Shown in pieces: positions 24,968 through 35,548 of a stretch of DNA of 64,000 bases (position 1 is the stretch's first letter; every line of letters begins with the position of its first letter). Under the pieces are notes generated by a model. That model ran no database searches, was not told the origin of the DNA, and saw only the letters and a program-made list of their open reading frames with translations. The stretch covers positions 5,208,001 through 5,272,000 of the forward strand of contig CAJFCV020000003.1 of assembly GCA_904066235.2 (NCBI GenBank), read 5' to 3'. The position numbers and the translations under genes are program-made. The DNA comes from Bursaphelenchus xylophilus. Its lineage: Eukaryota > Nematoda > Chromadorea > Rhabditida > Aphelenchoididae.

Positions 24968-27892
24968 ATGGGCAATGAAACAAGACCGTGCGAAAAAAAG
25001 CGACCAATGGCGCCGAACCGACTTCTGGAGAGTACGACGACGGGTCGCGCGGCCCAACGGCCGGTCCCGCCGCCTCGAACAAGTCTCAACAAAAATGGGA
25101 AATCCGTGCAGAAAGACGGCACTGAAGAAGAAGAGGACTCCGAGGCCGGGTCCTATCCCCAGAGTATCGTCTTCGCCAAAAACAAAGCCAGCTCGAGTGA
25201 GGAATGTCTCCAGAATCCCCCGCCCTCCAGCAACTCGCCCGTCTCCTCCACCAGCACAATCGGTGATCTCAACCCCATACCTCGACCAGTCCCAAAGCTA
25301 CGCAACACCTTGACCCCGCCCCTTCCCCGGCCTCTGATCCCCCCGCCGCCTCCACCACCCCGACCTTATAATAGACACAAGAAGTCGATGGACAACGGCC
25401 ATGTCCATCAACCGTCACCCCCTTCTTCATCTCCGGAGGGATCTTCTTTTGACCTCAGCAAACTTTCTTTAAGATTTGCGGATGATGACGAGGCAGCTTC
25501 GAGGTTAAAATTGAGGACACTTCGGGGGTCCAGGTCGGATGATGAAGATGATGAATACCGACTCTCAGTTTTGGACACAAATAATGAGGCGTTTTTGGAT
25601 CCAAATGAAACCGATGATGAGATGCTTTGCTTTTGTGGATGGGTTACGATCTACAACTTGGAAAAGAAAAAGACAAAAAGGAATTGGGCATCGCTCAGAG
25701 GAGATGACTTGGCATTTTATTTCGATGATGTGGTGAGTGTTTATGCAATTTTTAAAATTTAGTATGTGCTTTTAATAAAATTAATTTCAGAGAGATGTTC
25801 TCAACTTTGAATGTAAATCCGAAAACATTTACTTTGTGGGGCTAATCGATGATAAGATCAATGTCGTGTGTCGTCCTACTACCAAACGGAGTTCAATTGT
25901 TTTTAGTTTTGTCCCAGATAGTAACATCGACTTCTGGTTGTTATCTCTGTCAAAAGTAAGGATTATTTTTATATTGTCTAGCTTTTTAGGCCACATGTCA
26001 GAATCAAAAGTTTGTTCGCAATGTAATTACATCCGCCACAGCCGGAGGAAAGATTGTGTTGCAACAAGCGACAACGGATGAGTGGAATCTGGGTTGGGGA
26101 TTCGTTCAGAATCGAGTGTTCAAGTATTATTTGCCGATATTGGATTCCTTCTTCGAGATTGACCTTCGAAGGGCCATTATGATCAAAAAAGTGAATAACA
26201 GGGACACTCCTTCTGTCTCCACATCGAGTTCGCAGTTTGGATCTATTCAGATTTCTGTTCCTGAAAGGTAAGGCGGTTAATTAAGTATTACGTGTGGCTT
26301 ATATAATAATCACTTTTACAGTTCTATTCGTTTTCAATCGCTGAATGATCAAGCAACAGAATCCTGGCTGGACTTTTTGTTCAGTTTATTCAGGAATGCC
26401 AAGGATCTGGATGACTACTCGTTAACCTCAGATGGAGTGCCTGTAATTGTAGAACGGTGTATCGAATACGTGTCTCTGAATGGCCTTAATATTAAAGGAT
26501 TATATCGAAAGAATGCTTCATCATCGGCCTGTCGTACTCTCCTCAAAGATTTCAAGGAAAGTGAGTAAATTCATCCAAGATAAAGTTGTTTTTAGACCCT
26601 TTTACATTCAAAATAATGCGAATGAATGACGAAACGGCCAATGTCGCTGCAGATGTGATGCGATCTTTCTTCCGCCAACTTCCCGAGCCTTTGATTTGTA
26701 CCTCTGTACATTCCTTGTTGTATAAAATAAAAAGTAAGGGAGCAGATTTTATTAAACCGTTTTTGGTTTAGATGACATCCATGACGTCACTCAAAAGAAT
26801 AATGCATATCGATCGGTCTTATCCCAGCTCCCAGATGTAAATTACAAAACATTGCGTCGATTACTGCAACATCTTGTCGAAGTTTCAAAACATTCCTCGG
26901 AGAACTTGGCCTCAACCGAAAACTTGGCCAAAGTTTTTGCTCCAACAAGTTTCCAAGTGGACGGGAATGGTGGCGGACAAGCTGAACTGCAGGCTTTCAT
27001 GAGTAATATCCAGGTTCAAATTGGTGTTATGATGGATCTTCTTCTCCATTTTGACACTGTTTTCCCTAAAACATCCCAACAAATAATAGCTGATACCAGA
27101 CTCGAACAAATTAGAACTAATGCTATTCCAAAGGTAAGATAACATCAAACTGATTACGTTATGTTTTAGGCAACAAGCAATTCAAGACTTGTGTCTGTGG
27201 TCTTCAAGGACCAAAGTTTTCGAGTTCCATCCAACTACACAATCGGTCATGTTCTCCAGTATTTTATCGAGGAATTGAGAAAGGGGGATCCAAACAAAGC
27301 ATATGGAGTATTCGAGAACCACGCTGACGGAAGGTTAAGGAGGAGGTGCAGACAGGACGAAATCGTCGAGGACGTTTTGGTCGACAAGTGGCACAAATTA
27401 CCTGCTTTTGTGACGGATTCTTTGTTAATCACCGAAATTCCGGGGGAAACTGCAGATAAAGTAATTTGTTGTTCCATTGCTTTAGTTGGCTTTTTTTATG
27501 ACTAACTATATGATTTCAGAAGACGATTGCCTTCTTATCCGACGTTTTATTCTCTGAAGCCGGTTCCAAAAAGTTCAAGTCATGCAGTTTCAAGATCGAA
27601 TCCGGGGTTCGAGTTGTCTGCTTTTCTACAGTAGGTTCATTCCGGGGTTTACCCATATTTTTAGCGGATGAAAGAGCTCTACAGATGGGAGTTGGAGGAT
27701 ACAATATGGTTTGAAGGATGTGATGAACGCTCTCCTCCCACCGATCATGCGCTCACTTTCTTCTGCACGCGTGGGATTCATGAGCATAAGCAAAAACACA
27801 AATTCCTGGGATTCTGCCTTGCTTTCAAGTCCAGAGATGACCTAAAACTCTGGCTCAATTGTGTTCGCATCTGTCAGGGAGAACAAGATTAG
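24968..27892 (+). CDS. PH-RhoGAP-RA-PH protein, ARAP-like but without ArfGAP or ankyrin domains
   Basis: Exons 24968-25732, 25791-25955, 25990-26267, 26322-26560, 26596-26733, 26772-27133, 27170-27460, 27520-27630 and 27665-27892 give 858 residues. The first 210 residues are disordered, with proline runs (PPPPPPPRPY) and acidic clusters. Then come one or two PH domains (about 218-430), RhoGAP (about 440-650; arginine finger in GLYRKNASSSACR), a Ras-association domain (about 665-760) and a C-terminal PH domain (about 765-858, ending WLNCVRICQGEQD). This is the C-terminal half of ARAP proteins. Expected role: GTPase activation of Rho-family proteins at phosphoinositide-rich membranes. Whether an upstream ArfGAP exon is missing cannot be excluded, but none was found before 24968. 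Confidence 0.85.
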
Positions 27893-28354
27893 AGGATTCT
27901 AACTTCACGGTGTTTCCAGCATCTTAACGGGTTACTGTATTTATATCGGCATTCACTCACTTTGTTTATTATTTATGCAGGTTGAATAAATTTCTGTAAA
28001 CTAAAAGTTATTTCATTTTATTTATCACATTTCTTTATATACAGTAAACTTATCCAGGGTACGTCAATAAAAATGGAGACTTTTTTCATGGATCCTGACG
28101 AAAAAGTATTTAAATCTGGCCAAATGATTTTTTTACTATTAAATTTTCAAACATTTACTGTTAAATGTTGCAGCTCTGCAACGCCGCCAAGGGAAGTCAC
28201 ACTTTGAAACAGGTTGGATATATTGTTTCTAGAACTCCATGTTAATGGTAGCGATCGTTACTTTTGTGTCAAATTTCGTTTTAAAAAATATGGCTATTAA
28301 TATGAAATCCATTTTTCTTGACGCACCCTGTAATATATACACAAAAAATACATT
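27893..28354. other. Convergent intergenic region holding MITE family 2
   Basis: Both flanking genes end here. A polyadenylation-like gaataaa is near 27985. The rest is mostly the inverted-repeat element at 28055-28330. Confidence 0.5.
28055..28330. mobile_element. MITE family 2, 276 bp
   Basis: Left end cagggtacgtcaataaaaat and reverse-complemented right end cagggtgcgtcaagaaaaat match at 18 of 20 bases, both followed by gga. No coding capacity. Termini beginning CAGGGT recall Tc1/mariner-type MITEs, but a clear TA target duplication was not seen. Confidence 0.65.
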
Positions 28355-29698
28355 TCATTTAACACACCAAAAGTCTTGATCGGTGGCCAAATTGAAGATC
28401 AATTCAAATCCTTGAGGTTTCGGACTGGATTCGTAGAAATGGTAATACATTCCGTCTTTTGTTACCGCCATTAGATCTACTTTGGAAGGAGACACACTCT
28501 CGGACAAGAAGGCACATTCGGCAATCTGTTCTGGATGAGGCATTGTAAATTGAAAAGCACTTCGTCGTTCATCTTTCATCATGACATGGTCAATTCTAAA
28601 TTCAAATAAAATTTAAAACACGGTTCTCTTACATTTTCTTTGTGTTTTTGATAGTATCATCAATTTGGCGAGTCAATGGGAAAACGTGAATGGTACCTTT
28701 ATCGCTGCAGCAGGCTAGATATGATGATGAAGGGGAGAATCGGAAACTAAACTCTGTACTATACCATGCAAATGATGACCTACCAAAAAAGTTGAACAGC
28801 ATGAGCACCTCTTCTCAATTCAAATATTTTGGCTTTTGAATGTGTATCAAAGATACGTATTACAGTTCCCTAGAACGTAAAGCTGTTTACTATAAAAATA
28901 TTCTCACCTTCACACTCCCAGTAGCAATTTTCGTGGCTTGATTATCTATGGCAATCTTGCTGATTGCGCTTTCGTGAGCGAATATGGTGGAGGGAGCAGA
29001 TGACCTCTTTTGGCTGGCAAATTGTAAATTGACAACCTGAATACTGCCGGGCTTTAAACTTGGGAAAACAAGATATTCATTCTTTGGAGAGGGGCTCAAA
29101 GCGACCAGTCCACCAGGATTTTGACCCGTTTCTTCATGCCTGATCAAGGAAAAGTTGGACTCCAGGTTGAAGACATGAATATGTTGGGCTTGTACCACCA
29201 CTAATCTAAAAAAACCGAATTAACAATGGAGATTACTTACTTTGTTGAAGATATGGCAAGATTTAGAACTGGAGATCCAACGGTTAATTCGGCGATAAAT
29301 TTTTCCTTGAGGGCATCATATACCATCACTAAAGAATAAAGGACTCAGTCAATGTCTTACCTGTCTTGTTCGAGAACTTCGCTCGCGGTTCGGCTGACAC
29401 CATGGCAATCAAATTGGAACGTCCGAGTAAAGCCACGCATTTTATTGATCCCACCAAATCAACTTCTACGTTAAGAAAAAATAAGATAAAGAAGCGTAAA
29501 CAAGATCACTTACTCAAATTCAACAAAGCAACCAACGGTCTACAATTAAAAACCTGAATTCCCTGGTCCGTGGCAACAGCAAAGCAATCTAAAATTATAA
29601 TTATACCACAAAAAATAAACTGGATTAATATGTTAAACTAGGTAAAAAGTTTAATTACCTTGATAGGAATTGAATACGATTTGCCGTATTTGGGTCAT
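28355..29698 (-). CDS. epg-6: WIPI3/4 (WDR45-type) PI3P-binding beta-propeller, autophagy
   Basis: Exons (minus): 29698-29659, 29588-29514, 29465-29361, 29328-29241, 29205-28908, 28869-28784, 28746-28633, 28595-28355; 348 residues. WD-type blades include CFAVATDQGIQVFNC, SNLIAMV and ACCSDKGTIHVF. The phosphoinositide motif reads LRRG (KIFELRRGAHAVQLF); WIPI3/4 proteins have LRRG where WIPI1/2 have FRRG, which supports EPG-6/WDR45 rather than ATG-18. Family role: binds PI3P on the forming autophagosome with ATG-2. The intron at 28783-28747 is 37 bases; an inner acceptor would leave only 25. Its ATG is 113 bases from that of the divergent LOTUS-Tudor gene. Confidence 0.85.
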
Positions 29699-29811
29699 TG
29701 ATTATATACAAAGAAGACAACAAGAAGACGAGTAAAAAATCAGCTGATTGAAGAAAAATCTTTGGAAAAAAATTGATCTCAACTATTGATTTGTGAGGCG
29801 AATCGCCACGA

Positions 29812-30983
29812 ATGTTTAAAGTGATCCGTTGCAGTCGCAGACCTCAAAAACAAATCGGTCAGTGGCTGACGAGCGCAGGTATACAACAAGTTGACCTCAG
29901 AATTGATTTAAATGTCCTCAGGTAGGTTGGAGCTGTTTGTCAGTACCAAAATTCAGATTTTGAACTGGAAGATGAAGTCGAGGAAGTCAGGGAGTTGTTG
30001 TATGACATTGTAAAGAAGGCTGGGCCCCATGGAATCGAAACCAGCCTACTGGCAAAGGAATATGAGAAACAATTTGTTGATTGCGGCATTGGACAGCCCC
30101 TTCCATCAGCTTGGTTGAGGTACATCAAGGTCGCTGATGAATTTGATATGAGAAATGAGGGGGATAAGATATATATCAGTGTCATCCAGCGAGATAATGT
30201 ACCGTTACAACAAAAAGTAAGACGTCTTTGTTCTTGTAATAATTTTTAGGTGGCATCGATTGTCAAAGAGACCCTCAGTCTTGATGATGAAGAAATTGTG
30301 GATCAAGATATAAAACTAAAGCCGCTTCCACTGTCAGGGATGCCGCAATGCAAGACAAAAGTTCATATTCTGGCAGCTACAGATCCCAACAACATTAGTA
30401 TTCGGTTATGCGCATGGGATCCAATGCCCGACTATTTATATTCAGCCTTGGCAAAAGACTTTTCTGATGAGAGTAAGAAACGAAAGAGGATCAAGACTGT
30501 GCAGGGCAGGATATGTGTTGCTAAATTACCCAACGGATCGTGGGAAAGAGTGCAGATTGTTAAACCGAGTGTAACGATGGGTCATAAGGGCTACTGGGTG
30601 GTATTCGCAGTTGATGTTGGAGTATTCCACTTGGCACACGAAAAATATCTTCAACCACTTAGCGATAGTGTTTGTGCTTTTGACAAGGTTTTACTCGCCA
30701 AATGTGAAGTAAGTTGATTGAAGTATCCAGGGATGTTATAATTACGTATTAGCTGACAGGAATAAAGCCGAATAATGAGACCGGGATCTGGTCCAGGAAT
30801 GCCCAACAGGCCATTAACAATTGGCTCAGCGAAGTCCAAGGGACAGAGATCGATCTGGAGCCGGTGTCAGAATGGAAAATGTCCAAAGAAGAAGTTCCTG
30901 TTGTAAATGCCCGCCTTTCAGTCAATGGTGAAGATCTGGCCAAGAAATTAATTGAAAACGGCTATGCTCAAGCGTCAGAATGA
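29812..30983 (+). CDS. LOTUS (OST-HTH) and Tudor-like domain protein
   Basis: Exons 29812-29878, 29933-30216, 30250-30708 and 30753-30983 give 346 residues. Residues about 38-115 form a LOTUS/OST-HTH domain (ELLYDIVKKAGPHGIETSLL, then PLPSAWLRYIKVADEFDM). After a linker, residues about 150-290 look like an extended Tudor fold. The C-terminus ends in NGEDLAKKLIENGYAQ, typical of Tudor/SNase-like tails. LOTUS-Tudor proteins (TDRD5/7, C. elegans LOTR-1) act in germ granules and small-RNA pathways; the role here is inferred. The first exon is tentative: several short acceptors precede exon 2, and only the AG at 29931-29932 keeps phase with the ATG at 29812. Confidence 0.7.
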
Positions 30984-31030
30984 AAACATTTAATATCATC
31001 AACAGCAACAAATAACAAAGCACTTAATAT

Positions 31031-31992
31031 TTACTTCTTCCTCTCAAATTTCCATTTGAAACAGGCGGGTTTTTCATTTGTAGCCTTACTTATCAACTTG
31101 GGTTTGTCCATCCTATTAGTCATCTGAACGGCTTTCTTCAATTCCAACTTCTGAAGAACAATGTTCAGTTCACGCTCTCTCTTTACTCTCTTATCCAACT
31201 CTTCATACATCGCATGACGTTGTTTTTCGATTTCCTAAGTACAAGGTAAATAATATTATTCATGACATACCATGGCCGATGCCTTATCTGCTACTGCAAT
31301 TGCCTGAGACCTTAACTTCTCTTCTGGAATCCTATTGCTTTTTCTGTCAATCAGGCTCGATGAGATGCCAAAAAGCTTTTCTGTTGTTAATTCAGAAACT
31401 AAAAAACTCATTATTCAATTATCACTATCATTTAAAACAATAAAGAATTACCTTCCTGGTCATCCTCGACAAAGAATGTATGTGTATTCCGCTTTGCATT
31501 TGAATCCGTCATGTGCAACACCGATTTCAGTTTGTCAATTTTCTAAACACGTTAATTAAATTACTTTCGTACCAATACCTACTTTTCTTTCCAAGGCAAG
31601 TTTATGGCGAACATAATTGATATCGGTGACATCATTCAAGAGATTTTGAACAAAACTCTCCTCCGGGTCTGTATGTTTCGCTTCTCTATGAATTCCATCA
31701 AACTGAAAAAATAAAAATTCTTATGTCTAACGTACCCCGACTTGGCTGTTAACCATGTGGAAATCAAACTCATCTTGATTCCTCTCCAGAGCTTTGGTCC
31801 GTAATTTCTTTAACTTGTTTGACTTTTTCTGGTGAGCTCTGGTCCTTTGTATCCAGTCTTTCTTCTTCTCCAGTAGGCCTAGATGTTTCCGGTCAATCAG
31901 CTAAAACACTATGGGCAGTAAGGTCTAAAACTTACTTGACCTCGTTCCCTGTGCTCTCTGCCAACAGCCTTTTGGGCTCTGTTGAACGACAT
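31031..31992 (-). CDS. UTP11, small-subunit processome (U3 snoRNP) component
   Basis: Exons (minus): 31992-31936, 31900-31736, 31702-31583, 31542-31452, 31398-31271, 31234-31031; 254 residues, the usual length of UTP11. The N-terminus MSFNRAQKAVGREHRERGQ and the following RKHLGLLEKKKDW are the family signature. The THTFFVED segment and a highly basic coiled-coil C-terminus also match. Role: nucleolar 18S rRNA processing. All phases are consistent. Its ATG faces that of a small gene at 32061, now split by transposons, 68 bases away, so the two probably shared a promoter. Confidence 0.92.
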
Positions 31993-32120
31993 TGTTGTAT
32001 ACAAAGTTAGAGTTGCTAAAAACTTGGAATGATCGCACAATTTTTTTTCCAAAGTCGAAAATGTCCGGGTCGACTGTTCCTCTCTCCCTTGCGTCAACTG
32101 TTTTTTACTTTTCGTGTCAG

Positions 32121-32585
32121 CAGGGGTGGTCAGCGGGCCGGGCCGGCCCGGCCCAAACGGGCCGGCCGGCCTCAAAAATGGAAAATTACAAACGGGCCGG
32201 GCCCGTCACGGGCCGGGCCGGGCCGGGCCGCGGGCCTGGGGTTTTTCCGGCCCGGCCCGGCCCGTCTAAATTACAATGCCAAACCGTTGGCATTCATTGT
32301 TTTCGCGCCGGGAAAATTAATTGATGTTGTTATAGTTGCTGTTTCTCAAGTTCTAACACGTTTACAAGTCTATAGTTCCATTATAGAACCACAAAACTAT
32401 CACATTGATCCTTTACTAGCTAGATCAACGCCTTTTTTGCCTCAGTTTAGATCCCGAGCCTGGGCGCAGTTCGCAGAACCCTCTATAGACGGGCCTGGAA
32501 AAAGACTAGACGGGCCGGGCCGGTGATTAGACGGGCCGGGCCGCGGGCCGAAAATCGGAAAAATAGGGTCTGCTGACCACCCCTG
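32121..32585. mobile_element. hAT-like non-autonomous element E1 (465 bp), GGGCC-rich arms
   Basis: Termini CAGGGGTGGTCAGCGGG and, inverted, CAGGGGTGGTCAGCAGA. Flanks carry a perfect 8-bp duplication CGTGTCAG at 32113-32120 and 32586-32593. CAGGGGTG-type ends with an 8-bp duplication are hAT hallmarks. Both arms contain repeated GGGCCGGGCC units that can fold on each other. The central 250 bases are of ordinary composition. No transposase. Confidence 0.85.
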
Positions 32586-32657
32586 CGTGTCAGTCACAGT
32601 CAGGGGTGGTCAGCGGCACGCCACGAAAAAAGTGGAAATAGAGAAATTCGCGGGAAA

Positions 32658-32903
32658 ATGTTTTCGACATTTCATACGCTGAAACCTTTACAAATAAATA
32701 ATAAAAATGATCCCAAAGTTCTAACAAAACAACAATTTACGTGTGAAACCAACGAGAAAGCATCGAAAGGCTTTAAGGAGATGCAACCCGAACTTCTCAG
32801 ATTGATCGAAGAAGAGAAAAGAAATTATATTGTACTAGGCAAAATTGGATCAGAATCGACGAATCTGACCGAATTCGAGCTTTCCGGGGGTAAACAAGAC
32901 TAG
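32658..32903 (+). CDS. Open frame of 81 codons inside E2, function unknown
   Basis: ATG to stop without interruption. The composition is protein-like (polar, Lys/Glu-rich middle with ELLRLIEEEKRNYIVL). No signal peptide, membrane span or known motif. It converges on the minus-strand frames at 32962-33306. It could be captured host sequence carried by the element, or chance. Confidence 0.3.
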   Translation: MFSTFHTLKPLQINNKNDPKVLTKQQFTCETNEKASKGFKEMQPELLRLIEEEKRNYIVLGKIGSESTNLTEFELSGGKQD

Positions 32904-32961
32904 CAGGGCTTTTATATTGCTACAAAACACCCCTACTAAATTGAAATTCATCAAATCTTCT

Positions 32962-33306
32962 TTATTTCCACCTAAATATCAAACCAACAAGAATAATTAA
33001 AATTACATAAGTTTTCGACAATCCATCGAATTTGCCGGATGCAATCTGAACTCGGAATTCCATCTCCACACCCTTTGGTACGTTATGCTGGCCTTCACAT
33101 TCTACTTCAGCATGGACCGGCTGAAATATCAATTATATTATTTTAGGTAACACCAGAGAAAATTGTTAGCTCAATGGCCTAGAAAAACAAAAAAATCAAA
33201 AAGGCAACGTCATAAACTTACCTTGAAATGTTCTGAATCGTCTGCTTCCTTTGATCCAGCTTTCCTCACGCCTTCTCCAGCCCTTTCTCGCATTTCTCCA
33301 TCAGTC
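32962..33306 (-). pseudogene. Two 3' exons of a captured gene-like fragment with a C-terminal membrane segment, inside E2
   Basis: Minus-strand exons 33306-33222 and 33120-32962 join in phase over a normal intron (aag|gtaagt ... atttcag). The frame encodes a charged stretch (MRERAGEGVRKAGSKEADD), then a Cys-containing segment, then a hydrophobic run of about 18 residues ending at FRWK and stop, like a tail-anchored or type I membrane protein end. Upstream, three tandem repeats each carry a 20-24-base mini-exon, but these cannot be joined to it without stops. I cannot name the parent gene. Confidence 0.35.
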
Positions 33307-33830
33307 CTGCAAAATGATGCAATTACCCATTGACAAGTGCCCTTTTTCCATTGTCAAATTTCGAGATTTCTTCTTTATAACGTGCAAGGATGTTTTACAC
33401 AAAAGGATTGGCTAATTTGATCCTAATCTGGATGCAAAAAGAGAAATCTTACATTTTCTGGGACACTATCAGCTGATGCAAAATGATGTATATAATCTAT
33501 TGACAAGTGCCCTTTTGCTATTGTCAAATTTCCAGATTTCTTCTTTACAACGTCCGCTGGGATGTTTCGCACAAAGCAGATCAACTCCTTTGTCCCTAAA
33601 CCGGATGAAAAAAGAGAAAACTTACATTTTCTGGAGACGCCATCAGCTACTGCAAAATGATGCATTAATGAACTAGGAAGTGACCTTTTTCAACTACGAA
33701 ATTTCCTAATTTCTTCTTTAAAACATCCGCTAGGATGTTTCACACAAATGAATTGGCTACGTTGTTCCTAAACCGGATGCAAAAAGAGAAATCTTACCTT
33801 TTCTATAGACACATCAATAGCTGGAGAATC
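33307..33830. repeat. Three tandem copies of a unit of about 170 bp inside E2
   Basis: The anchor gcaaaatgatg recurs at about 33309, 33478 and 33652. The motif aaaagagaaa(t)cttac recurs at about 33433, 33609 and 33783. Units are diverged but collinear. On the minus strand each repeats an acceptor, a 20-24-base exon-like piece and a gtaag donor, so the duplicated block resembles mini-exon plus intron. Confidence 0.6.
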
Positions 33831-34074
33831 ATTTTTGTGTCAGAGCGCAATGGGCTGGCCTCCATGAACTCATCCATTATATTCAACACTTGAAACTGAC
33901 AAAAACGTAATTTTTGACATACTATTCATCTCTAAATTATTCCAACTCTCAGAGTTACAATAATATCTACCACAATATTCATGCGCTCAAAAAAGATTAA
34001 AAATATTGGGCGCAGCTCGAAATCTCTATTTCCAATTTTGCCTTACGTTTTTCGTGGCGTGCAGCGGACCCTAT

Positions 34075-34507
34075 TTTTCCGATTTTCGGCCCGCGGCCCG
34101 GCCCGTCTAATCACCGGCCCGGCCCGTCTAGTCTTTTTCCAGGCCCGGCCCGGCCCGTGACGGGCCTGGCCCGGCCCGGCCCGGCCCGTGCAGGCCCGTT
34201 TATAGAGGGTTCTGCGAACTGCGCCCAAGCTTGGGATCTAAACTTAGGCAAAAAAGGCGTTGATATAGCTAGTAAAGGATCAATGTGATAGTTTTGTGGT
34301 TTTATAATGGAACTATAGACTTGTAAACGTTTTAGAACTTGGGAAACAGCAACTATAACAACATCAATTAATTTTCCCGGCGCGAAAACAATGAATGCCA
34401 ACGGTTTGGCATTGTAATTTAGACGGGCCGGGCCGGGCCGGAAAAACCCCAGGCCCGCGGCCCGGCCCGGCCCGTCACGGGCCGGCCCGGCCCACTGACC
34501 ACCCCTG
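34075..34507. repeat. Inverted copy of E1 forming the right arm of E2
   Basis: In reverse complement it follows E1 base for base through the GGGCC arms and the centre (gccaaaccgttggcattcat ...), with roughly a dozen differences plus length changes in the GGGCC runs. It lacks E1's outer CAGGGGTGGT at its inner end, where it joins the older arm. Confidence 0.75.
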
Positions 34508-34895
34508 GTCACAGTTCGGGTCAACGATACTATGGATCGCGTCGGTTCGTCGTTTATGCATGCGGGAGGCTACGAGAAGCTTATTTAATAGAAATAATAA
34601 GATTGATCGGGTCCTACGATGGCTTAACACCTATTTTGAGGTAATTTGCGTGTACTCACATCAATAACATCTAGATAAAAGTTACGGATCTTTGTTTTTT
34701 CCGCAAATTTTGGTCTTTTATATGTTACCATAACTCAGGGTAAAGAAAACTAACGTTAGTAATAGCTAAAGTTCCAAAAAGTGGACATATATGGGCGATG
34801 ATTTTTAAATTTCACGTCCGAACCCTGCAAATTTAGTCCAAAATTAGAAGTTGCGCAATTTGACACAACTTTGAGCATATGATTTTCATTGCTTG

Positions 34896-35346
34896 ACAAG
34901 GGAAGTACTTGAAGTGTGACGCTCAGATTTTGATGAAACTTGGCACAAATTTAGAATAATTTTTTCTAAGATATATGCGGGAATCCTAGCTCGCGCTTTG
35001 CAGAAACAACCGAGATTTTTAGATCGAAAGTCGGCGAAAATTTGGGACTTTTTGCCGAATTTCGGCACGAAAAGATTCATGCCTATTTCAACCGTAAAGA
35101 ATAATGTTTCTACAAAAAATCAAATTTTTCCGCACGAAACTGCCAAAGTTATGGCCAAAAAGCGGTTTTCTCTCTGACCGCTCTCCACGTTGAGCGTGCT
35201 CTCTCGGCGGCAAAAATCGTTCAATATCTCGGCGGCGCCCGCAAAGCGCGAGCTAAAACTTTCAGGAATTGATATTTAGTCCATACCCGATGTGTGTGCA
35301 AAATTTAAAGAAAATCTGAGCGTCACACTTGAAGTACTTCCCCTGT
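34896..35346. mobile_element. MITE family 1, copy B (451 bp, intact ends)
   Basis: Left end acaagggaagtacttgaagt and reverse-complemented right end acaggggaagtacttcaagt, both running on into gtgacgctcagattt, so the inverted repeat is over 30 bases. No open frame of note. It lies in the 3' flank of the split gene and downstream of MAPK15. Confidence 0.8.
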
Positions 35347-35548
35347 GAGTAGATTTTTGACATCTTCTAAACTATTTATAATATAACTTTTATATATAAT
35401 GTATGGCGCTAATTACTCCCTCATTTTTCGAGGAATTGGGCCATTCCAATGGCATTAATTTGTTTATTGGGATAACCATGTTCAACAACAACATCTCTAG
35501 AACGTTGAAGACCCATATGACGTAGTATTTGCGAGATCAACAAAGGTT

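Larger units (their letters stand above)
32601..34507. mobile_element. hAT-like composite element E2 (1907 bp)
   Basis: Left terminus CAGGGGTGGTCAGCGGCAC and right terminus ending CCACTGACCACCCCTG. A perfect 8-bp duplication GTCACAGT lies at 32593-32600 and 34508-34515. Inside the left end, cagcggcacgccacgaaaaa is mirrored by tttttcgtggcgtgcagcgg near 34048-34067, the original right arm. Outside that, 34075-34507 is an inverted copy of E1. The unit therefore looks like a fusion of an older element with an E1-type end. Its interior holds short open frames and tandem repeats but no transposase. Confidence 0.8.
32061..34745 (+). pseudogene. Small gene whose first exon is split by two hAT-like elements
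   Basis: An ATG at 32061 (after a T-rich stretch) opens a frame MSGSTVPLSLASTVFYFSCQ up to the first element at 32121. The frame resumes between and after the elements (SQFGSTILWIASVRR.. from 34508) and runs to a donor (gag|gtaatt) at about 34640. Removing both elements and one copy of each 8-bp target duplication leaves one frame with no stop, 64 codons to the donor. A second exon may lie at 34675-34745 after a 34-base intron, then stop. The product would be small and mildly hydrophobic, with a basic centre. I do not recognise it. Lack of decay suggests recent insertions or a haplotype-specific allele. Confidence 0.55.

Noticed and set aside
32260..32510. A long open frame through the centre of E1, also open in the inverted copy in E2
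   Set aside because: Nearly every base difference between the two copies changes the amino acid, which is the neutral pattern. The frame also runs into the GGGCC repeats.
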